Below are positions 1 to 12,780 of a DNA stretch of 64,000 nucleotides, in pieces. The notes under the pieces are model-generated. The model worked only from the letters and a program-made list of their open reading frames with translations. It was not told the DNA's origin and did not search any database. A program made the position numbers and the translations under genes. The stretch covers positions 62,001 to 126,000 of the forward strand of contig MSJH02000842.1 of assembly GCA_001931875.2 (NCBI GenBank), read 5' to 3'. This DNA is from Byssochlamys sp. IMV 00236 (taxonomy: Eukaryota > Ascomycota > Eurotiomycetes > Eurotiales > Thermoascaceae). The stretch's first letter is position 1. The number at the start of each line of letters is the position of its first letter.

Positions 1-140
1 AGCTAATAATTAGTTATTAATTATTTTGCTAATTCTATATATAATATTTAAGTTTAGATTACTAGAACTACTCTATAGATATATTTAGCTTATTAAATAT
101 ATTCCTTAATATATTTCCTTTTAATTTAATTTAGAGATAT
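1..140. other. AT-rich remnant, unidentified
   Basis: No frame, repeat or motif can be recognised in this stretch. It is the left flank of the first MITE-alpha copy and belongs to the same old block that continues after position 581. Its base composition matches the mutated transposons around it. Confidence 0.4.
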
Positions 141-142
141 TA

Positions 143-579
143 ACGTATTTCTTAGCTAACCTAGCTACTCGGGCGATCTAGTTAGTGCTATATTATATAT
201 AAAATAGCCGTTTTTTAAACCTAGATATCTTAACAACTATATATCTAAAGATTATTAAAGAGAGTATATATAAAGTTTATAATATTTAAAATATATAGGC
301 TGAATTTTAATTATTTAAACTTATTTATTCTCTAGGTATTTTCTAAATAATATAAATACTAAAATTACACTACTTATTTATATTATATCGCGAAAAAATA
401 GTTTTTAGAGTCTGAAATTTTACTATATATATAAGGACTATTCTAAAAAGCTATTTCTTAAATATTATATATATTAGATCTATAGTTGTTAAGATATCTA
501 GGTTTAAAAAATAGCTATTTTATATATAATACAGCACTAGCTAGGTTACCCAGGTGGCTAGGTCGGCCGGGAAATACGT
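143..579. mobile_element. MITE-alpha copy 1
   Basis: This is a 437-bp non-coding element with terminal inverted repeats of roughly 110 bp. The left end reads ACGTATTTC and the right end is its reverse complement. It is flanked by TA at 141-142 and 580-581, the target duplication typical of Tc1/mariner-type elements. The inner part of the inverted repeat (about 190-250 and 480-535) is almost perfectly complementary. Three relatives with the same ends lie at 4688, 17598 and 49455. No transposase is encoded, so it would have moved in trans, possibly with a Tc1/mariner-type transposase (inference). Confidence 0.82.
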
Positions 580-581
580 TA

Positions 582-2761
582 CCCGATACTATTATTACCT
601 AATAGCTATAATTAGTTTCTCTAGCTTCTTAGCCTATAGAGAATACTATACTAATTATATATAAGATTTAATAGAGCAGAAATCTATACTATCTTTCTTT
701 ATCTCGAGCTTAATACTATTATCTAGAGAAATTAAATCTGACCGACCCCTAAGATTGTATTTATATCTTATTTACTTATTTATCTTAGCTATATAGAGGT
801 AGAGATATTAAATCCTTTTTCGGTCGCTTAAAGTCTTAGATTTCGCTAATTTTTAATAATATATTATAATATATTTATAGATAGTTTAAAAATATAATCT
901 TCTAGTATTTAATATTAACCTATAATTATCTATAATATTACGCTAATACTCTTTAAGTAGTTAGTAATATATTTAATATTTAGGGTTTTATTAATAAGAC
1001 CTTTTAACCTATATATTAGCCTAGTTAAAATTAATATTTTTTTTATTTTAGCTATAAGAAGGTCTACGGGTTTAAATACTAAGATATTATTATACTTAAT
1101 AGGATACTCTTATTCTATATAAGGCTTTTTAAAGATAAAGCTAATAACTATACTTTATTTAAGAAGTTAAGTATAAAGGAGTAATTTTAAGATTTATTTT
1201 ATAACTATTTCTCTATAGAGATTCTGTATATAATGCTATATATTATTATATTACCCTATATAGATAGATTAGATCCTTACCCCTATAGAGACTTACTTTA
1301 ATTTAAAGCTATTATTAGATTAAATATTAATAGAGTAAGTATTTAACATTATATAGACCTATTAATATATAAATACCTTAAATATTAACTTATTAAGTAG
1401 GCAGTTGCTATAATCTATACTATTAGTCTTTTTAACTAATATCTTAATATATCTATATAGTAATATAGCTAGCTCTCGTTATAGAATAAAACCTTCTTTA
1501 TATAATAATTTAGGGGCTATTTTTAATACTACTAAGCTAGTTTATAAGTAGTAAGAAGATTTTAATAAATAAGTCTAGAATTCTTAATTAATCTATATAA
1601 AATTCCTCTATAGTAGACTTAATCTTATTAAATTCCTTTTTTAAGCTTTTAAACTTCTTAGCTAACTCTTTATTTCTATTAAATCTCTTAATATTTTTTT
1701 ACGCTTTATTAGCTATTTTTTATAGGCTAATAACTATAATATATCTTCGCTAATTATTTATTATAGAGTTACCTTTAGGTTAAGGAGAGAAATTAAGAAC
1801 TCTTTAACTTACCTCTATTACCTCTAAAGAATTCTCTAAATTATATATCTTCTATATAATTAATCTTAAAGTTGCTATTAGAATTATATAGTATTAGTTA
1901 TCTTTCTTATTATTATCTAGCTTAGCTTAAATCTTAGCTTTAGCTTTAGCTAATTGGCTTTTCTTTAATTCTTTATAATTAATCTACTTATTAGTAGCTA
2001 TATAGAGGTCTAACTATAGCTTAAATTTATTTCCTATTTTATTAAGCTCTAAATCTAATTTTTAAGCCTTTATCTTCTGTTAAACTTAATACTAGTATAA
2101 GATTATATTATATGCTTAACCTATTTTCTATTTAAACATTTTAAATACTTAGAGCTAAAATAATTAACTTAACTTATTAAGATATTATTAAAATAGCAAG
2201 TTATAAATAGTAAAAAGAATAAGCTCTTTATTATTACTTAAGCCCCTCTTTTATAGTATTAATTTATAGTTTACTAGTCTTTAAGTAAGGCTTAGTAGAT
2301 TAATACTACTATCTTTAATTAATTCTGCGATATTTAAATCTAGTATTATAGACTATTCTAAGTATTTAGTTAGTACTTTACTTAATATTTTAGTTAATAC
2401 CTCTATTAATACTAAGGTTTATAATAGAATTAGCGCTAAAGTTAGTAATAAAAATATTAGTATTACTAGCGTTAATAGGCATAAAAGAGTAAACTAAAAT
2501 AAAGATAATTAACCTAGGCGCTTTATAGAATAAGAGATTAAAGGAGTAATTATTTTTATATAAAACACTAATAATTTATTATATTAATTTGCTAAAGAAT
2601 TATTTCTAAGAATAAGATTTTTAAAATCTTACTCTAGCTTAATTTTTATATTACCGCTATATTATATATAATTCGTAGAAATAGCTTTACAGTTATTTAT
2701 TTAAGTAGTATTTATTAAGAGATAAATATCCTATAGTAAGAGGCAGGTATAATAATATAAG
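582..2761. other. Old degenerate block disrupted by G1-a
   Basis: This AT-rich sequence is older than the G1-a insertion at 2762. It shows no similarity that I can see to any other element in the window. The only structure found is a stop-riddled minus-strand frame at 1441-2139, listed separately. The rest (582-1440 and 2140-2761) shows no recognisable motif, LTR or inverted repeat. It is most likely another mutated transposon, but that is inferred from its surroundings only. Confidence 0.4.
1441..2139 (-). pseudogene. Unidentified degenerate reading frame
   Basis: On the minus strand one frame stays readable for about 230 codons from an ATG at 2139-2137. It is interrupted only by TAA and TAG codons of the kind produced from CAA, CAG, CGA or TGG by C-to-T mutation. 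The inferred peptide has two charged, helix-prone stretches, one near 1921-1980 rich in Lys, Ala and Leu, and one near 1561-1680 rich in Lys and Glu. Past 1441 the frame is lost. I do not recognise the family. A coiled-coil part of a transposase or of a gag-like protein would fit, but nothing proves it. Confidence 0.3.
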
Positions 2762-2922
2762 TAACATAGATACGAGGTATACGATACTACCTTAGCGCTG
2801 CCTGCCACCTTAATAGGGCACAGAGGTTTAAGGTATAGAAGCCTTAGACAATAACTTAACTATATAGTTACTTCCTTATATAGCTAATAAAAGACAACTT
2901 CTTTATCCCTTATACTGTATTA
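2762..2922 (+). repeat. 5' LTR of G1-a
   Basis: This 161-bp LTR starts TAACATAG and ends CTGTATTA, where the consensus end is CTGTAACA. The same LTR occurs at 18510, 19402, 22286, 33343 and 61358. It contains a conserved stem-loop (arms TTAGCTATATA and TATATAGCTAA) and an end rich in CCCC. The sequence just downstream (ATTTAGTAGTATATTAAGG) is shared by all 5' copies and sits where the primer-binding site should be. Confidence 0.85.
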
Positions 2923-5540
2923 ATTTAGTAGTATATTAAGGTTATTTAGAGCCTAATTATTATTAATAGTATTCTAAAAGCTATTATAGCGAGCTGCTAT
3001 ACTATTTAATTATTATTATTATCTTAAGTTAGCTTCTAATACTAGTAAATTATCTGCAGTCTATTCCCTATTATATATAAAGTCTTTTATTATTATTAAA
3101 GCCTTTATATTATTTATTCTCTATATTATTTTCTATTAAAATTTATTTTAATAATATTAAGTCTTACCTTTATTAGTCCTAATTTAATACCTTTTATTAA
3201 ATTATTTATATTAAGCTATTTTCTTATATATCCTATGCTTAGGGATATTATAGGTTAGCTAAGAATATTTATATTTAAAGCCTTACTTTTTTTATTAAAA
3301 TCCTATATTATATTATTAGTTTTATTATTTTTATCTTTAGTATTATTATAATTTAGCTTTAGTCTCTCTTATTAAATATCTTATCTAGAGAAGTTAAAAT
3401 TAAGCCTTTATAATAAGCTAGCCTTTAAAGGAAATAAATTAGAGCTAATATCTTCCTATATTATTTAGAGAGATATTAAAGCTTATATATAGTCTAATAA
3501 TATTTAAAATAATAATTTCTTAGTTTAGGGATTAGTTTAATTATAGGACTATTAATCTTATTAATTTTATCTTATCTTATTATTTAAGATATAACTCCTT
3601 AATATATACTTTATTAACCTATATTAAAGTATTTTAAATTAAGCTATAAATATCTCTTTTTTAAATAAGATAATTTATATTTCTTATATTATAGGTTATA
3701 AATTAATCTATATTCTATAATACTATTAAAGACTTTCTTAAGTTTATTTTAATATTAATAGAATATCTTACTTTCTAAAAATAGCAGATTAATATAGTAG
3801 ATTTAGCTAATTTTATAATAGAACTTATATAACCGCTAGGTAAAATATTTTATATATATTTATAATACCTTTATAACTTTATTATTATAAGATAAATACT
3901 AGCAGAAGTAATCTAAGTTATAAATTCTAATTATTATACCTCCTTATTTAGCCTTATTTAATCTAGTTTTTAGATTTTAGAATTCTATTTTTTAAAGCTA
4001 GAGAGCTAAATATTAAAGAGTCTTATTATTTAATCTATTATATTCTTTCTTAAATCTATTATTATATTATTTAGATAAAACCTTAATATAGCTAGCAGTA
4101 AATAGTAATAATATAATAAATATTATTAACCTAATTATACCTCTAGTACTACTAGCTATAGACTCTAATATTATATTAATAGAAATATTCTAGCAGATAA
4201 TAGAATTTAATTAGCAAATAATAGAAAATATAAGAGTTATATTAAACTAAAATTGCTAAATAATAAAATACCTTATAAGTTAAAATAATATAGCTTAAAA
4301 TAATATAACTTAAAATAATAGTTAACCTAGCTATTAATAATAATAATACTAATAATAATAGTAATAAGATTAATAATAGCAACTAGTTTAAAACTAAACT
4401 TTTAGCTATAATTCCTTAGTAAACCTAAATATTAGATTCGCCTTAGGGATATTAATAAGCACTATAATTAATAGTATACTATAGAAGTAAATAAAGCTAA
4501 GATACTTTTACTTTAATCTAAGTAATAAAAATTATATTAAGATAGATCCTATTATAATAGTAAAAAGCTATATTTATTATAAAAACATCTATATTTTTAT
4601 TAATTAAATCTATAATTTAGCTATAATAAAAGGAGAACCTATTACATAAAGCTATATTTAAGTATTATTATATAATTTAGCCCTGTAACGTAATTCTCTA
4701 CTGACTTAATTACTCGCCCGACCTAATTAGTGCTATATTACATATAAAATAGCCCCTAGATATTTTAATAACTAATTGTTTAATATATATAAGATTTAAT
4801 TTATAGTGTTTTATAATTATAAATTAATATATACTTAAGACTTTAGTCCTAGAAATTGCTTTTTATTTAGATAATATAAATTACAAGTATAATTTCAGTA
4901 ATTATCTTGTATCTTTAATATCTCTAGAAAACCAGAATTTAAATATCTAAAACTTAGCTTAAATATTTCTAATAATCTATATTTTAGATATCTATATTCT
5001 AAATGCCCTTAAACTACTTCGTTATTAAGATATTTATATTTGAAATTTAGCTATTTTATATATAATACGACACTAATTAGGTTAGGCGGGTAATTAGGTT
5101 AGTAGAGAATTACGTTAATAGTATATAGTTAAGCTATCTAACTATAACTATAAAATATTATATATATATTTTATTAAAGAAGGTTAAATCCTATAGCTTA
5201 TAAAATATTTTAAGATTAATACTACAGCTGCTATAAAATAGCTTAAGTCTTTATATTATATAATATAAGATATTATAGCTAGCTAGACTTCTTAAAGGTT
5301 TATTTAGCAAGTATTATATTTATTATATATTATAAAAATAAGAGAAATATATAGTTAACTATCAGCTGTATAGAACAGGTTTTTCTTATTTTTTAAGTAT
5401 AATATATAAATATTATAGGAAAATATTATAGTATCTAAATTTATTAAAATAATTAAAAAAGCCTATATAATATAGTAAGAGTAAGTAAATAAGAGTTAAT
5501 ATTATTATTAGCAATATAACTATAGTAATATTTAAACCTT
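2923..5540 (+). pseudogene. gag: G1-a gag (degenerate)
   Basis: This is the gag-equivalent region of G1-a, identified by position between LTR and protease and by collinearity with 19563-21728. It would have encoded the structural protein of the virus-like particle. A short tandem repeat near 4260-4320 corresponds to three units of the Ile-Ala-Trp-Asn-Asn repeat seen in other copies. About 4530-4600 holds a Tyr/Lys-rich stretch that could be a degraded zinc knuckle, but the Cys/His spacing is not clear. MITE-alpha copy 2 splits the frame at 4688-5115. Stops occur throughout. Confidence 0.65.
4688..5115. mobile_element. MITE-alpha copy 2
   Basis: This 428-bp copy starts ACGTAATTCTC and ends with the reverse complement, flanked by TA (4686-4687 and 5116-5117). 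Comparison with G1-c near 21300-21330, where the gag is uninterrupted, gives the empty site and confirms insertion at a TA. This copy best keeps the terminal CG dinucleotides, so its ends probably lie close to the family consensus. Confidence 0.88.
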
Positions 5541-6414
5541 TTTTTATTATTTTTTCTTTTTATTAAATTCCCTAAGGCAGAATTAAGGCAATACTAATAA
5601 TATTAATTAGACTAGAAGTAAAGCCTTATAATAGTTTATACAGACTAGAAATTAAGGCTATAATTATACTAACTATATAAATATAATACCCTACCGATTA
5701 AATTAGTCTAATATATAAATATAATAATATTAAATATAGAATATAGACTAACCTCTAGTATAGCTATATTAGTTCTTATAGTATAGTAACTAAAACTAGT
5801 ATTAAGCTTTAAATAGAAACTATTTATAATAGTACAGAAATAATAATTAAGCTCCTTTTTTTTTAGCATAGCCTTAAGCTATAGCTTATATAGATATTAA
5901 GATAGAGTAAGCTATAAATATTATAGATAGAAACTATAATTAGTAAGATAGCTATTATAATATACCTAGGTTAGAAGTATATAATATAATACCTCCTAAT
6001 TAAACCTTAGATCTAATTAACTTTAAAGAATATAATAGTTACTATTATTAAGATAGTTACTAAGATAAATATAATAATTCTTAGTATATAGACTATAGTA
6101 AAGATAATTATAATACCTATATTAACTATACTATACTATAGATTACTTTTATATTTAAATATTAGCTATACTAAGTAATCTTCTAGTTAAATAATAAGCT
6201 CTTATAATTATTTATATAATACTAATTATTATTAAAAATTAACGCTATATTCCCTTATTATTAAAGCCTCTAATATTATATTACTTATTACTATATATAT
6301 AATTATAGCTATACTATAATTTATTATTGCTAAGTCCCTAGTTAAATAAACTCCTCCTAGATATATCTTTTACAGATAGTATTATATTATAATAAAAATA
6401 TATATTATTAATAG

Positions 6415-6736
6415 TATAGTAGGGAGAATTAGTTAGGAGAATATAACTAGCTAAAGCAGTTATATATTATTATTAGAAGAGGTAGTTTAAATACTTCTAA
6501 TAAAGTAGTAAGAGGGAGAGATAGATAAGCAAGAATAGAATAAAAAATTTCCCTCTTTTAACTATTATCTAGTATCAGTTTAGTATAAAAAAAGAATCAG
6601 TTTATTATATTATCTTATTATTAGAGCTTCTTCTCTAGTTCTACTTTAAACTCTGAAAATAAGTGCTTCTCTTCCTCTTCTTTATATCTTTATGCTTAAA
6701 GACTCTATACTAAGTCTTAATATCTTATCCTACAAT
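6415..6736 (+). repeat. 5' LTR of G2
   Basis: This 322-bp LTR starts TATAGTAGGGAG and ends CCTACAAT, so its ends are inverted repeats of each other. It pairs with 15988-16309. Differences between the two LTRs are mostly C/T and G/A, as expected from mutation after insertion. Confidence 0.88.
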
Positions 6737-8760
6737 AAATTAGAGTTAAATATAGGGGGCATTAAAATATTAAGCAAAAATAAGGGAGAAAGGGGAATTA
6801 GAAGTTAAGGTTAAGGCTAAAGCTAAAAAAAAGGATAAAAAGCGGTAAAAAGATAAGTAAAATAACTAAGGGAGATTACCACTATAAATAAAAAAAAAAT
6901 AAATATATCTCTTAAATTAGTAGAGACAATAAATATAATATAGGGTAAAAACACACACTAGCAATAAAAAAAAGGAAGAATTACTAAATATAAAGAAAAG
7001 CTTAATAGATATAAAAGGAAAGCAAAAATTTAAAAAAAATAAAAAATCACTAAGTAAAAACTATTTATTAAAAAATAGAAGAACTTCTTATTATTATCTT
7101 TATTACTATTCTTTTAAAAAAATATAGAGAAAAATATTAATCTTTTTAGTATTAGTTAAGGAAGAAGGACTTCTAACTCCTTAATATTATTAGGTCTAAA
7201 GATATAGATAGCTTAAGCATCTAAAAATATAGAACTACTAATAATATAATTAATCTAGGTTATATCGGCTCTATAAATACTAATACCTAGAAATCTTAGG
7301 GCACTATATTTTAAAAGGGATAATATTACTTATTATTTAAGGCTTTTTAAAAGGCTATATAAAGCGAATTAACTCCTAGAAGAAGAAAAAACTAAATAAT
7401 TTATAGACTATTATAGCCCGTTAGTATTATTATAGATAAATACTTAACCTAAATATAAGAAAAAAACTACTTAAAACTGGTAAAAGCAATTAAATAAGAA
7501 TATATCTACTATAATAAGTATTAAAGGAAATATAATATCTAATAGCTAGAAAGGTTTAAAAATATAAAATATAATAGCTCTAAGGACCTAAAAAAGTATA
7601 ATTAAGAATATTAAGCTATATTAGAAGCATTAGTAACTTCAGATAAGTTAAGCTAATATTTATAGGGAGTTTAGTATCTTTAGACTTTTAAAGGAGCTTA
7701 AGCAGCAGATAGTTTAGGAGTTAAATATAGATTATTATATCTTATCTATTATTAAATATACTAATTTCTATAAAGAAATAGTAAATAGAGTAAGAACTAT
7801 TAAAATCCTTTGCTATCTTAATAATAATAAACTAAAAAAAGATTAAGATATAGTGGCTTTAATAAAGGAAAAAGTAACTAAAGAAGATAATATATAATTT
7901 TTTATTAAACTTAATAGAACTTACTTAGATAAGAATAAGAATAGAACTAAATAATAGAGCATTAAAATAAAATTAATAAAATAATTATAAATTAATTAGT
8001 TAATAAAAGAGTTTAAGAAATTAAAACTATATAATATATAAGAAGGCCTAATAATAGCATACCTAATACTGGCATAAATATATAAACTAAAGCGCCTTTA
8101 GAATTTAACCTAATTAAAAGATTTAAAATACCTCTAAATTTATATAACTTTTACTAGGCTCCTAATTATATTTAATCTTATTACCTAGATTTAAAAAGCC
8201 TCCTAAATTAGAAGCTTATCTATTAAGGAGAAAATTATAAACTTTACTTTAGGCTAAAAAGATAGAATAGAGAAGTTATTTATCTTATATAAGGAAATAT
8301 ATTATAAAAGAAGATTATTAAATAGAGACTAAAGAAAGAGTAAAGGAATATTAATTTAATTAGATATAATATCTAATTAATTATACTAAAATAGCCTAAG
8401 GATAACTTAAGCTCTAAGGAAGAAGCTAAAAATATTATAAAAAATTATTACTTTATTAATATAATAGAATTAGATAAGTCTTAAGAAGTAAAAAAAAGGT
8501 AAAGCGGGATTAAATAACTATATAAAGAAAAACTATAGAAAGTAATTAAATAAGAATAGAGATTTCCCTTAGTTAAGATAAATTAATTTGGCAATTATTA
8601 GTCTCTAAATATAACTAAAAGAATAAGGATAATTAAAGAAGAAATAAAAAATATACCTAAGCAGAGTAAAGATAAAAAGATTATTAAAATAAAAAAGAAA
8701 TAGAAATTAAAGAGATTTAAAATTATAAATAAGCTAAAAGGGACTATTAATATAATAGGG
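6737..8760 (+). pseudogene. gag: G2 gag-like region (degenerate)
   Basis: This stretch between the 5' LTR and the pol frames of G2 is A-rich on the plus strand and reads as Lys/Glu-rich peptide fragments, which suits a structural or nucleocapsid protein. No zinc knuckle could be placed with confidence. The call rests on position, not on a domain match. Confidence 0.45.
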
Positions 8761-10000
8761 GTTATAAACTAGATACTAAATACTAGAGTTTAAATATTAA
8801 TTTGGGACCTTATTTATCTTATAACTATAGTAAGTAATAACTAAGGCAATATTCTATAATACTAAAAGAGTACAGTTTAATACCTTTATATTAAATATAG
8901 AATATATAATAAATAGTATAGATTAGTATATTTATATATCTTTATAACTTAAGCCTTTTAATAAAGATAAGGTGCTATATATAGCTATAACTCTAAAGTT
9001 GCCGATTAAAATTAATAGTTATAAGAAAGTATAAAATATTATAATAAATAATAGAGCCGAAATTAATATAATATATAAAGATATAGCAAATTACTATAAA
9101 CTTATTATAAGCTAAAAATTTAAAGATAATATAATATCAGCAGATAGCAGGTAGATCTCTTTTATAAGTCTTTATAAAAAAATACCTATATAAGTAAGAT
9201 CTTTCTATTATAAAGTCCCTTTCTTTATAATAAATAATAAGATTAACTATAATTATATTCTAGGATAGCTTTTTAAGCATTAAGTATATTTACAGCATAT
9301 TATTTTATTAGATAGGATAATAGAGAGCATAATTTATTCTATAGACTAAAAGAATTAAGCTATTATTTAGATATTCTTAATAAATAATCTATAAAATAAG
9401 TTAAGAGAAAAAGTTTTATAAGACCTTTTGTTAAAAATATAAGAATTATTAAACTAAAGCTAAAAAAAAATAATAAATATTAGACTAAGAAAAGAGAAGA
9501 CCTATAGGAAGTATATTTAATAAATAATATTAACTTTAGATTAAACAGAAGAATTAAAAAAAAAGATATAGGAATATTTAAACCTATTAAATTATAAAAA
9601 AAAAATTTATAGGGGTATAAATTATTTAAAAGATATAATCTTTTTACTATAAGAGTAAATTATGCTATTAATACCTAGTATAAAAAGAAGCATAAGAAAA
9701 TTTATCTAGTAAATATAGTAAATAGACCTATAGCAGCATTAAGAGAATTATTAAAATAAAAAAAGATTATCTAAAAGTATTATTACTTAAACCCTTAAAA
9801 GAATATAAAAAAAATATAGGGAGAATTTACTAATTATATCTAGCTAAAAATATTAGATATAGTAAAAAGAATAAGACTAATCTTAAAATACTTAAAGAAT
9901 CTTATTATAAGGGAAGTCTTATAGCCTAGAGAAAAAAAAATTATTAATAGAAGTGCTCTTCACTAAAAAAGCTATTCTTATATAAACTTTTAAAGAGATT
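8760..10000 (+). pseudogene. pol: G2 pol N-terminal part (degenerate)
   Basis: This region lies between the gag-like part and the RT of G2. The plus-strand frame around 8740-9360 reads openly apart from RIP-type stops and probably includes the protease, but I could not place an active-site Asp-Ser/Thr-Gly triad. The assignment is by position. Confidence 0.4.
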
Positions 10001-11420
10001 AGATAAATATATCCTAAAGTAGTATCTCCAGTTATTATTTAGACTATATAATATAAGCTATAATAAGCAAAGAGCTTTCTAATATTAAAGATATTTTATA
10101 ATATAATATAAATAATAATAAAGAAAAGAATAAAAGTTAGAATCCTTAAATAAAGTTAGGGGCCCTATAGGAACCTATAGTTTCTTATAAAAAAAAATAG
10201 CAAATACTAATTAATTAATACAGTAATAAAAATTAACTAAATAATAATAAGAGATATTAATTTACCCCCCTTAGCTAATAAATTCTCTAAGGAGTTTAGC
10301 AGAATATTAGTATCTATATTAATAGATTTATTCTCTAAATATAATCAGTTAAAATTAGCAGAAGAATTATACAACTTAATAGCTTTTTATATACCTAGGA
10401 TTAATTTAGTTTGCTAAGCTAAACTACTATAAAGATAGATTAATATAGTGCTAGAATTTATATATAAGATTATAAAAGTGCTTATTAATAATATCCCTAA
10501 TATCTATAATATATTTTTAGATAATACTCTAATACAAGGTCCTAAGACTAACTATAGAGAAGAGAAAGTACTGCCTAAAATCAGGAGGTTTATATTTAAA
10601 TATATCTAAAATATTAATAAAATACTATATAATTTTAAACTTGCTGGCCTAACTATTACTAAAAAAAAATTATAATTTATAGTTCTAGGGATTAAAGTAG
10701 TAAAATATATATATAATATAGAAGGGAGGTATCTAAAATCTATAAAAATAATTAAGATTCTAAAATAATTACTCTATTAAAACTTATAAGAAGCAAAAAG
10801 ATTTCTAGGGATTATAGTCTATTATCAGATATAGATTAAAAGATATATTACTAAAGCTAAGCCGATATATTTAATACTAAGGAAAGATAAAACTTCCTTT
10901 TAAAGACTAGAATAGCAAGACTTAATAAATATTTTAAAAGTAGCCTTAATAACAGCTCTAGCGCTTAAATTAATTAACTATAAAAAAGAGGGAATAATTA
11001 TTGTTAATATAGATACTAATAATAATAAATAGAGGGCATAACTTACTTAAAAAAAAAAGAATCTAATAAAAAATACCTAGCTAGATATAAAAGTAGAGTA
11101 TAGACCTAAATAAAAAAGCAATATAATAAAGGAAAGTTAGAATATAGGGTAATATTAAAGGCTCTCTATAAATTTTAAGTATACCTATATAATATATACT
11201 TTCAGCTAGAAATAAATATAAAAACTTTAATTATATAATTAAATAAGATAGCTATAGACCTTCTAAGATTAATAATTGCTTACTAAATTGTTTAGATCTA
11301 GTTATTTAACTTTAATATTATCTATATAGTAGGAAGAAAGAACTTAGTTATAAATAAATTATCTTAAAAACTAATAATAAAGTAAGACCTAAAGGAAGCT
11401 AAAGATAATAATATAGAGGA
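10000..11420 (+). pseudogene. pol: G2 reverse transcriptase and RNase H (degenerate)
   Basis: This is the remnant of the reverse transcriptase that copied element RNA into DNA. The catalytic box, normally Tyr-x-Asp-Asp, reads Phe-Leu-Asp-Asn at 10514-10525, so one catalytic Asp has become Asn. Downstream, near 10690-10870, the frame follows the typical gypsy RT C-terminus. From about 11130 to 11380 it resembles RNase H, ending in the stretch that reads Val-Gly-Arg-Lys-Asn-Leu-Val, a common gypsy motif before integrase. The RT and RNase H parts lie in different frames, which implies at least one indel between 10800 and 11100. Confidence 0.8.
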
Positions 11421-11699
11421 ATTCTTAAACCTATAATTTTATACAGTCTATTATATTAGCGTATAAGAAGTAGAATTAGATAATATCCTCTAATTAATAC
11501 CTACACTATATTAATTAGAAAAATCTTTACTAATTATAGAATAGCTATAAACTATAATAAAACCAGATAATATAGACTGGGGATAATATACTAAATTTAA
11601 AAAGGAGGCCGTAAAGTATATAATATAAAATAATATTCTTTTCTAGAGAATATAGCAGAATTAGCCTTATTAAATAATTATTAATAATAAAAAAAAGTA

Positions 11700-12780
11700 A
11701 AAAAAGATCTTTACTACCCTTTATAAAAAATATAGATATTAGAAATATAAAGCAATATATAGAAAAATAGCTAATTAATATTAGTAGAAAGGCCTGTATA
11801 AGTATATTATTAGATAGGTGAAGATATATAATAAATATTAGAAAGCTAATAAAGAATATATAGAAGAAGCTTTATAGTTAATATTTATTTTATTAAAAAA
11901 ATTAAAGCTATATCTAAATATCTGCAAGATTATACCGCTTAGTAAGAGAAAAATTTATATTACTATATTTTAAGACAACTTTAGCTAAGTTAAATATAAA
12001 GCCTTTAATAGCCCTACTTTAAGAGCTATTACTAAATTTTTATAAAAAGATTAGATTTATTGCTAAAAAATAATAAAGACTTTTATTAATAATAAAGGAC
12101 TAGAGAATAAAGCCGCAGTTAATATATTAATATAAAAGTATAAGATTAACTATATTAAAGTCTTACTATATAACCCGCAAGCAAATAGAGCGGTTAAAAT
12201 TATATATAAATCCTTTATATATAGCATTAGAAAACTTATAAAAAGAATAAGGGTAAATTAAGTAAACTATCTATTAGTAGTAATCTAGGCAGATAAAAAT
12301 ATAGTTAAGACCTCTACTAATTTAATATTATTTAGAGTAATTATAGGATATAATATAATATTGCCAATTAAATTAGAAATATCTATTTAAAAAATATTAG
12401 TATAAGATAAAGTTAAAACTATAGAAGACCTTCTACTTCTTTATATAAAGCAGATAGAGCTTAAAGATTAGGATATAGAAGAAATATAGCTTTATATCTA
12501 ATATATAAAAAAAGCTAATAAGGAAGCCTTTAATAATAGAAAGCAACTTTATAAGAAATAGCTGATTAAAGGATAACTTATTTTACTCTATAATATAAAG
12601 CTTAAGATATCTTACTTTGCCAAACCAGTATATTACTAGTTTAAACTATATTAAATTAAGGAAGTCCTTTAGAAAGGTTCTTATAAGCTTAAAGAGTTAA
12701 ATAATATAGCTTTTTAAGATCTAATCTATAGAAATTACTTAAAAGGCTATTATTTATAAGATAATTAAAAAGATATACTA
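11700..12780 (+). pseudogene. pol: G2 integrase (degenerate)
   Basis: This is the integrase remnant that would have inserted the cDNA. The zinc-binding region is near 11750-11860, where the paired cysteines now read Tyr. The core runs from about 11900 to 12250. The second catalytic Asp, in the usual Asp-Gly-Gly context, reads Asn near 12100. The usual Asn-Pro-Gln-Ala-Asn-Gly-x-Val-Glu box reads Asn-Pro-Gln-Ala-Asn-Arg-Ala-Val-Lys at about 12172-12198, so the catalytic Glu has become Lys. A GPY/F-like C-terminal domain follows to about 12760. All these changes are G-to-A or C-to-T. Confidence 0.85.

Larger units (their letters stand above)
2762..6409 (+). mobile_element. G1-a gypsy element, 5' portion
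   Basis: This is the left part of a Ty3/gypsy retrotransposon in plus orientation: 5' LTR, gag and the start of the protease region. It is interrupted by MITE-alpha copy 2 (4688-5115) and then by the complete G2 element at 6415. It resumes at 16315 and is cut again by G1-d at 18510. The rest of its pol and its 3' LTR must lie beyond the right edge of the window. Assignment rests on collinear similarity to G1-c (19402 onward) and, in reverse, to G1-b (33506 down to 22286). The copy is heavily mutated, with TAA/TAG in all frames. Confidence 0.85.
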
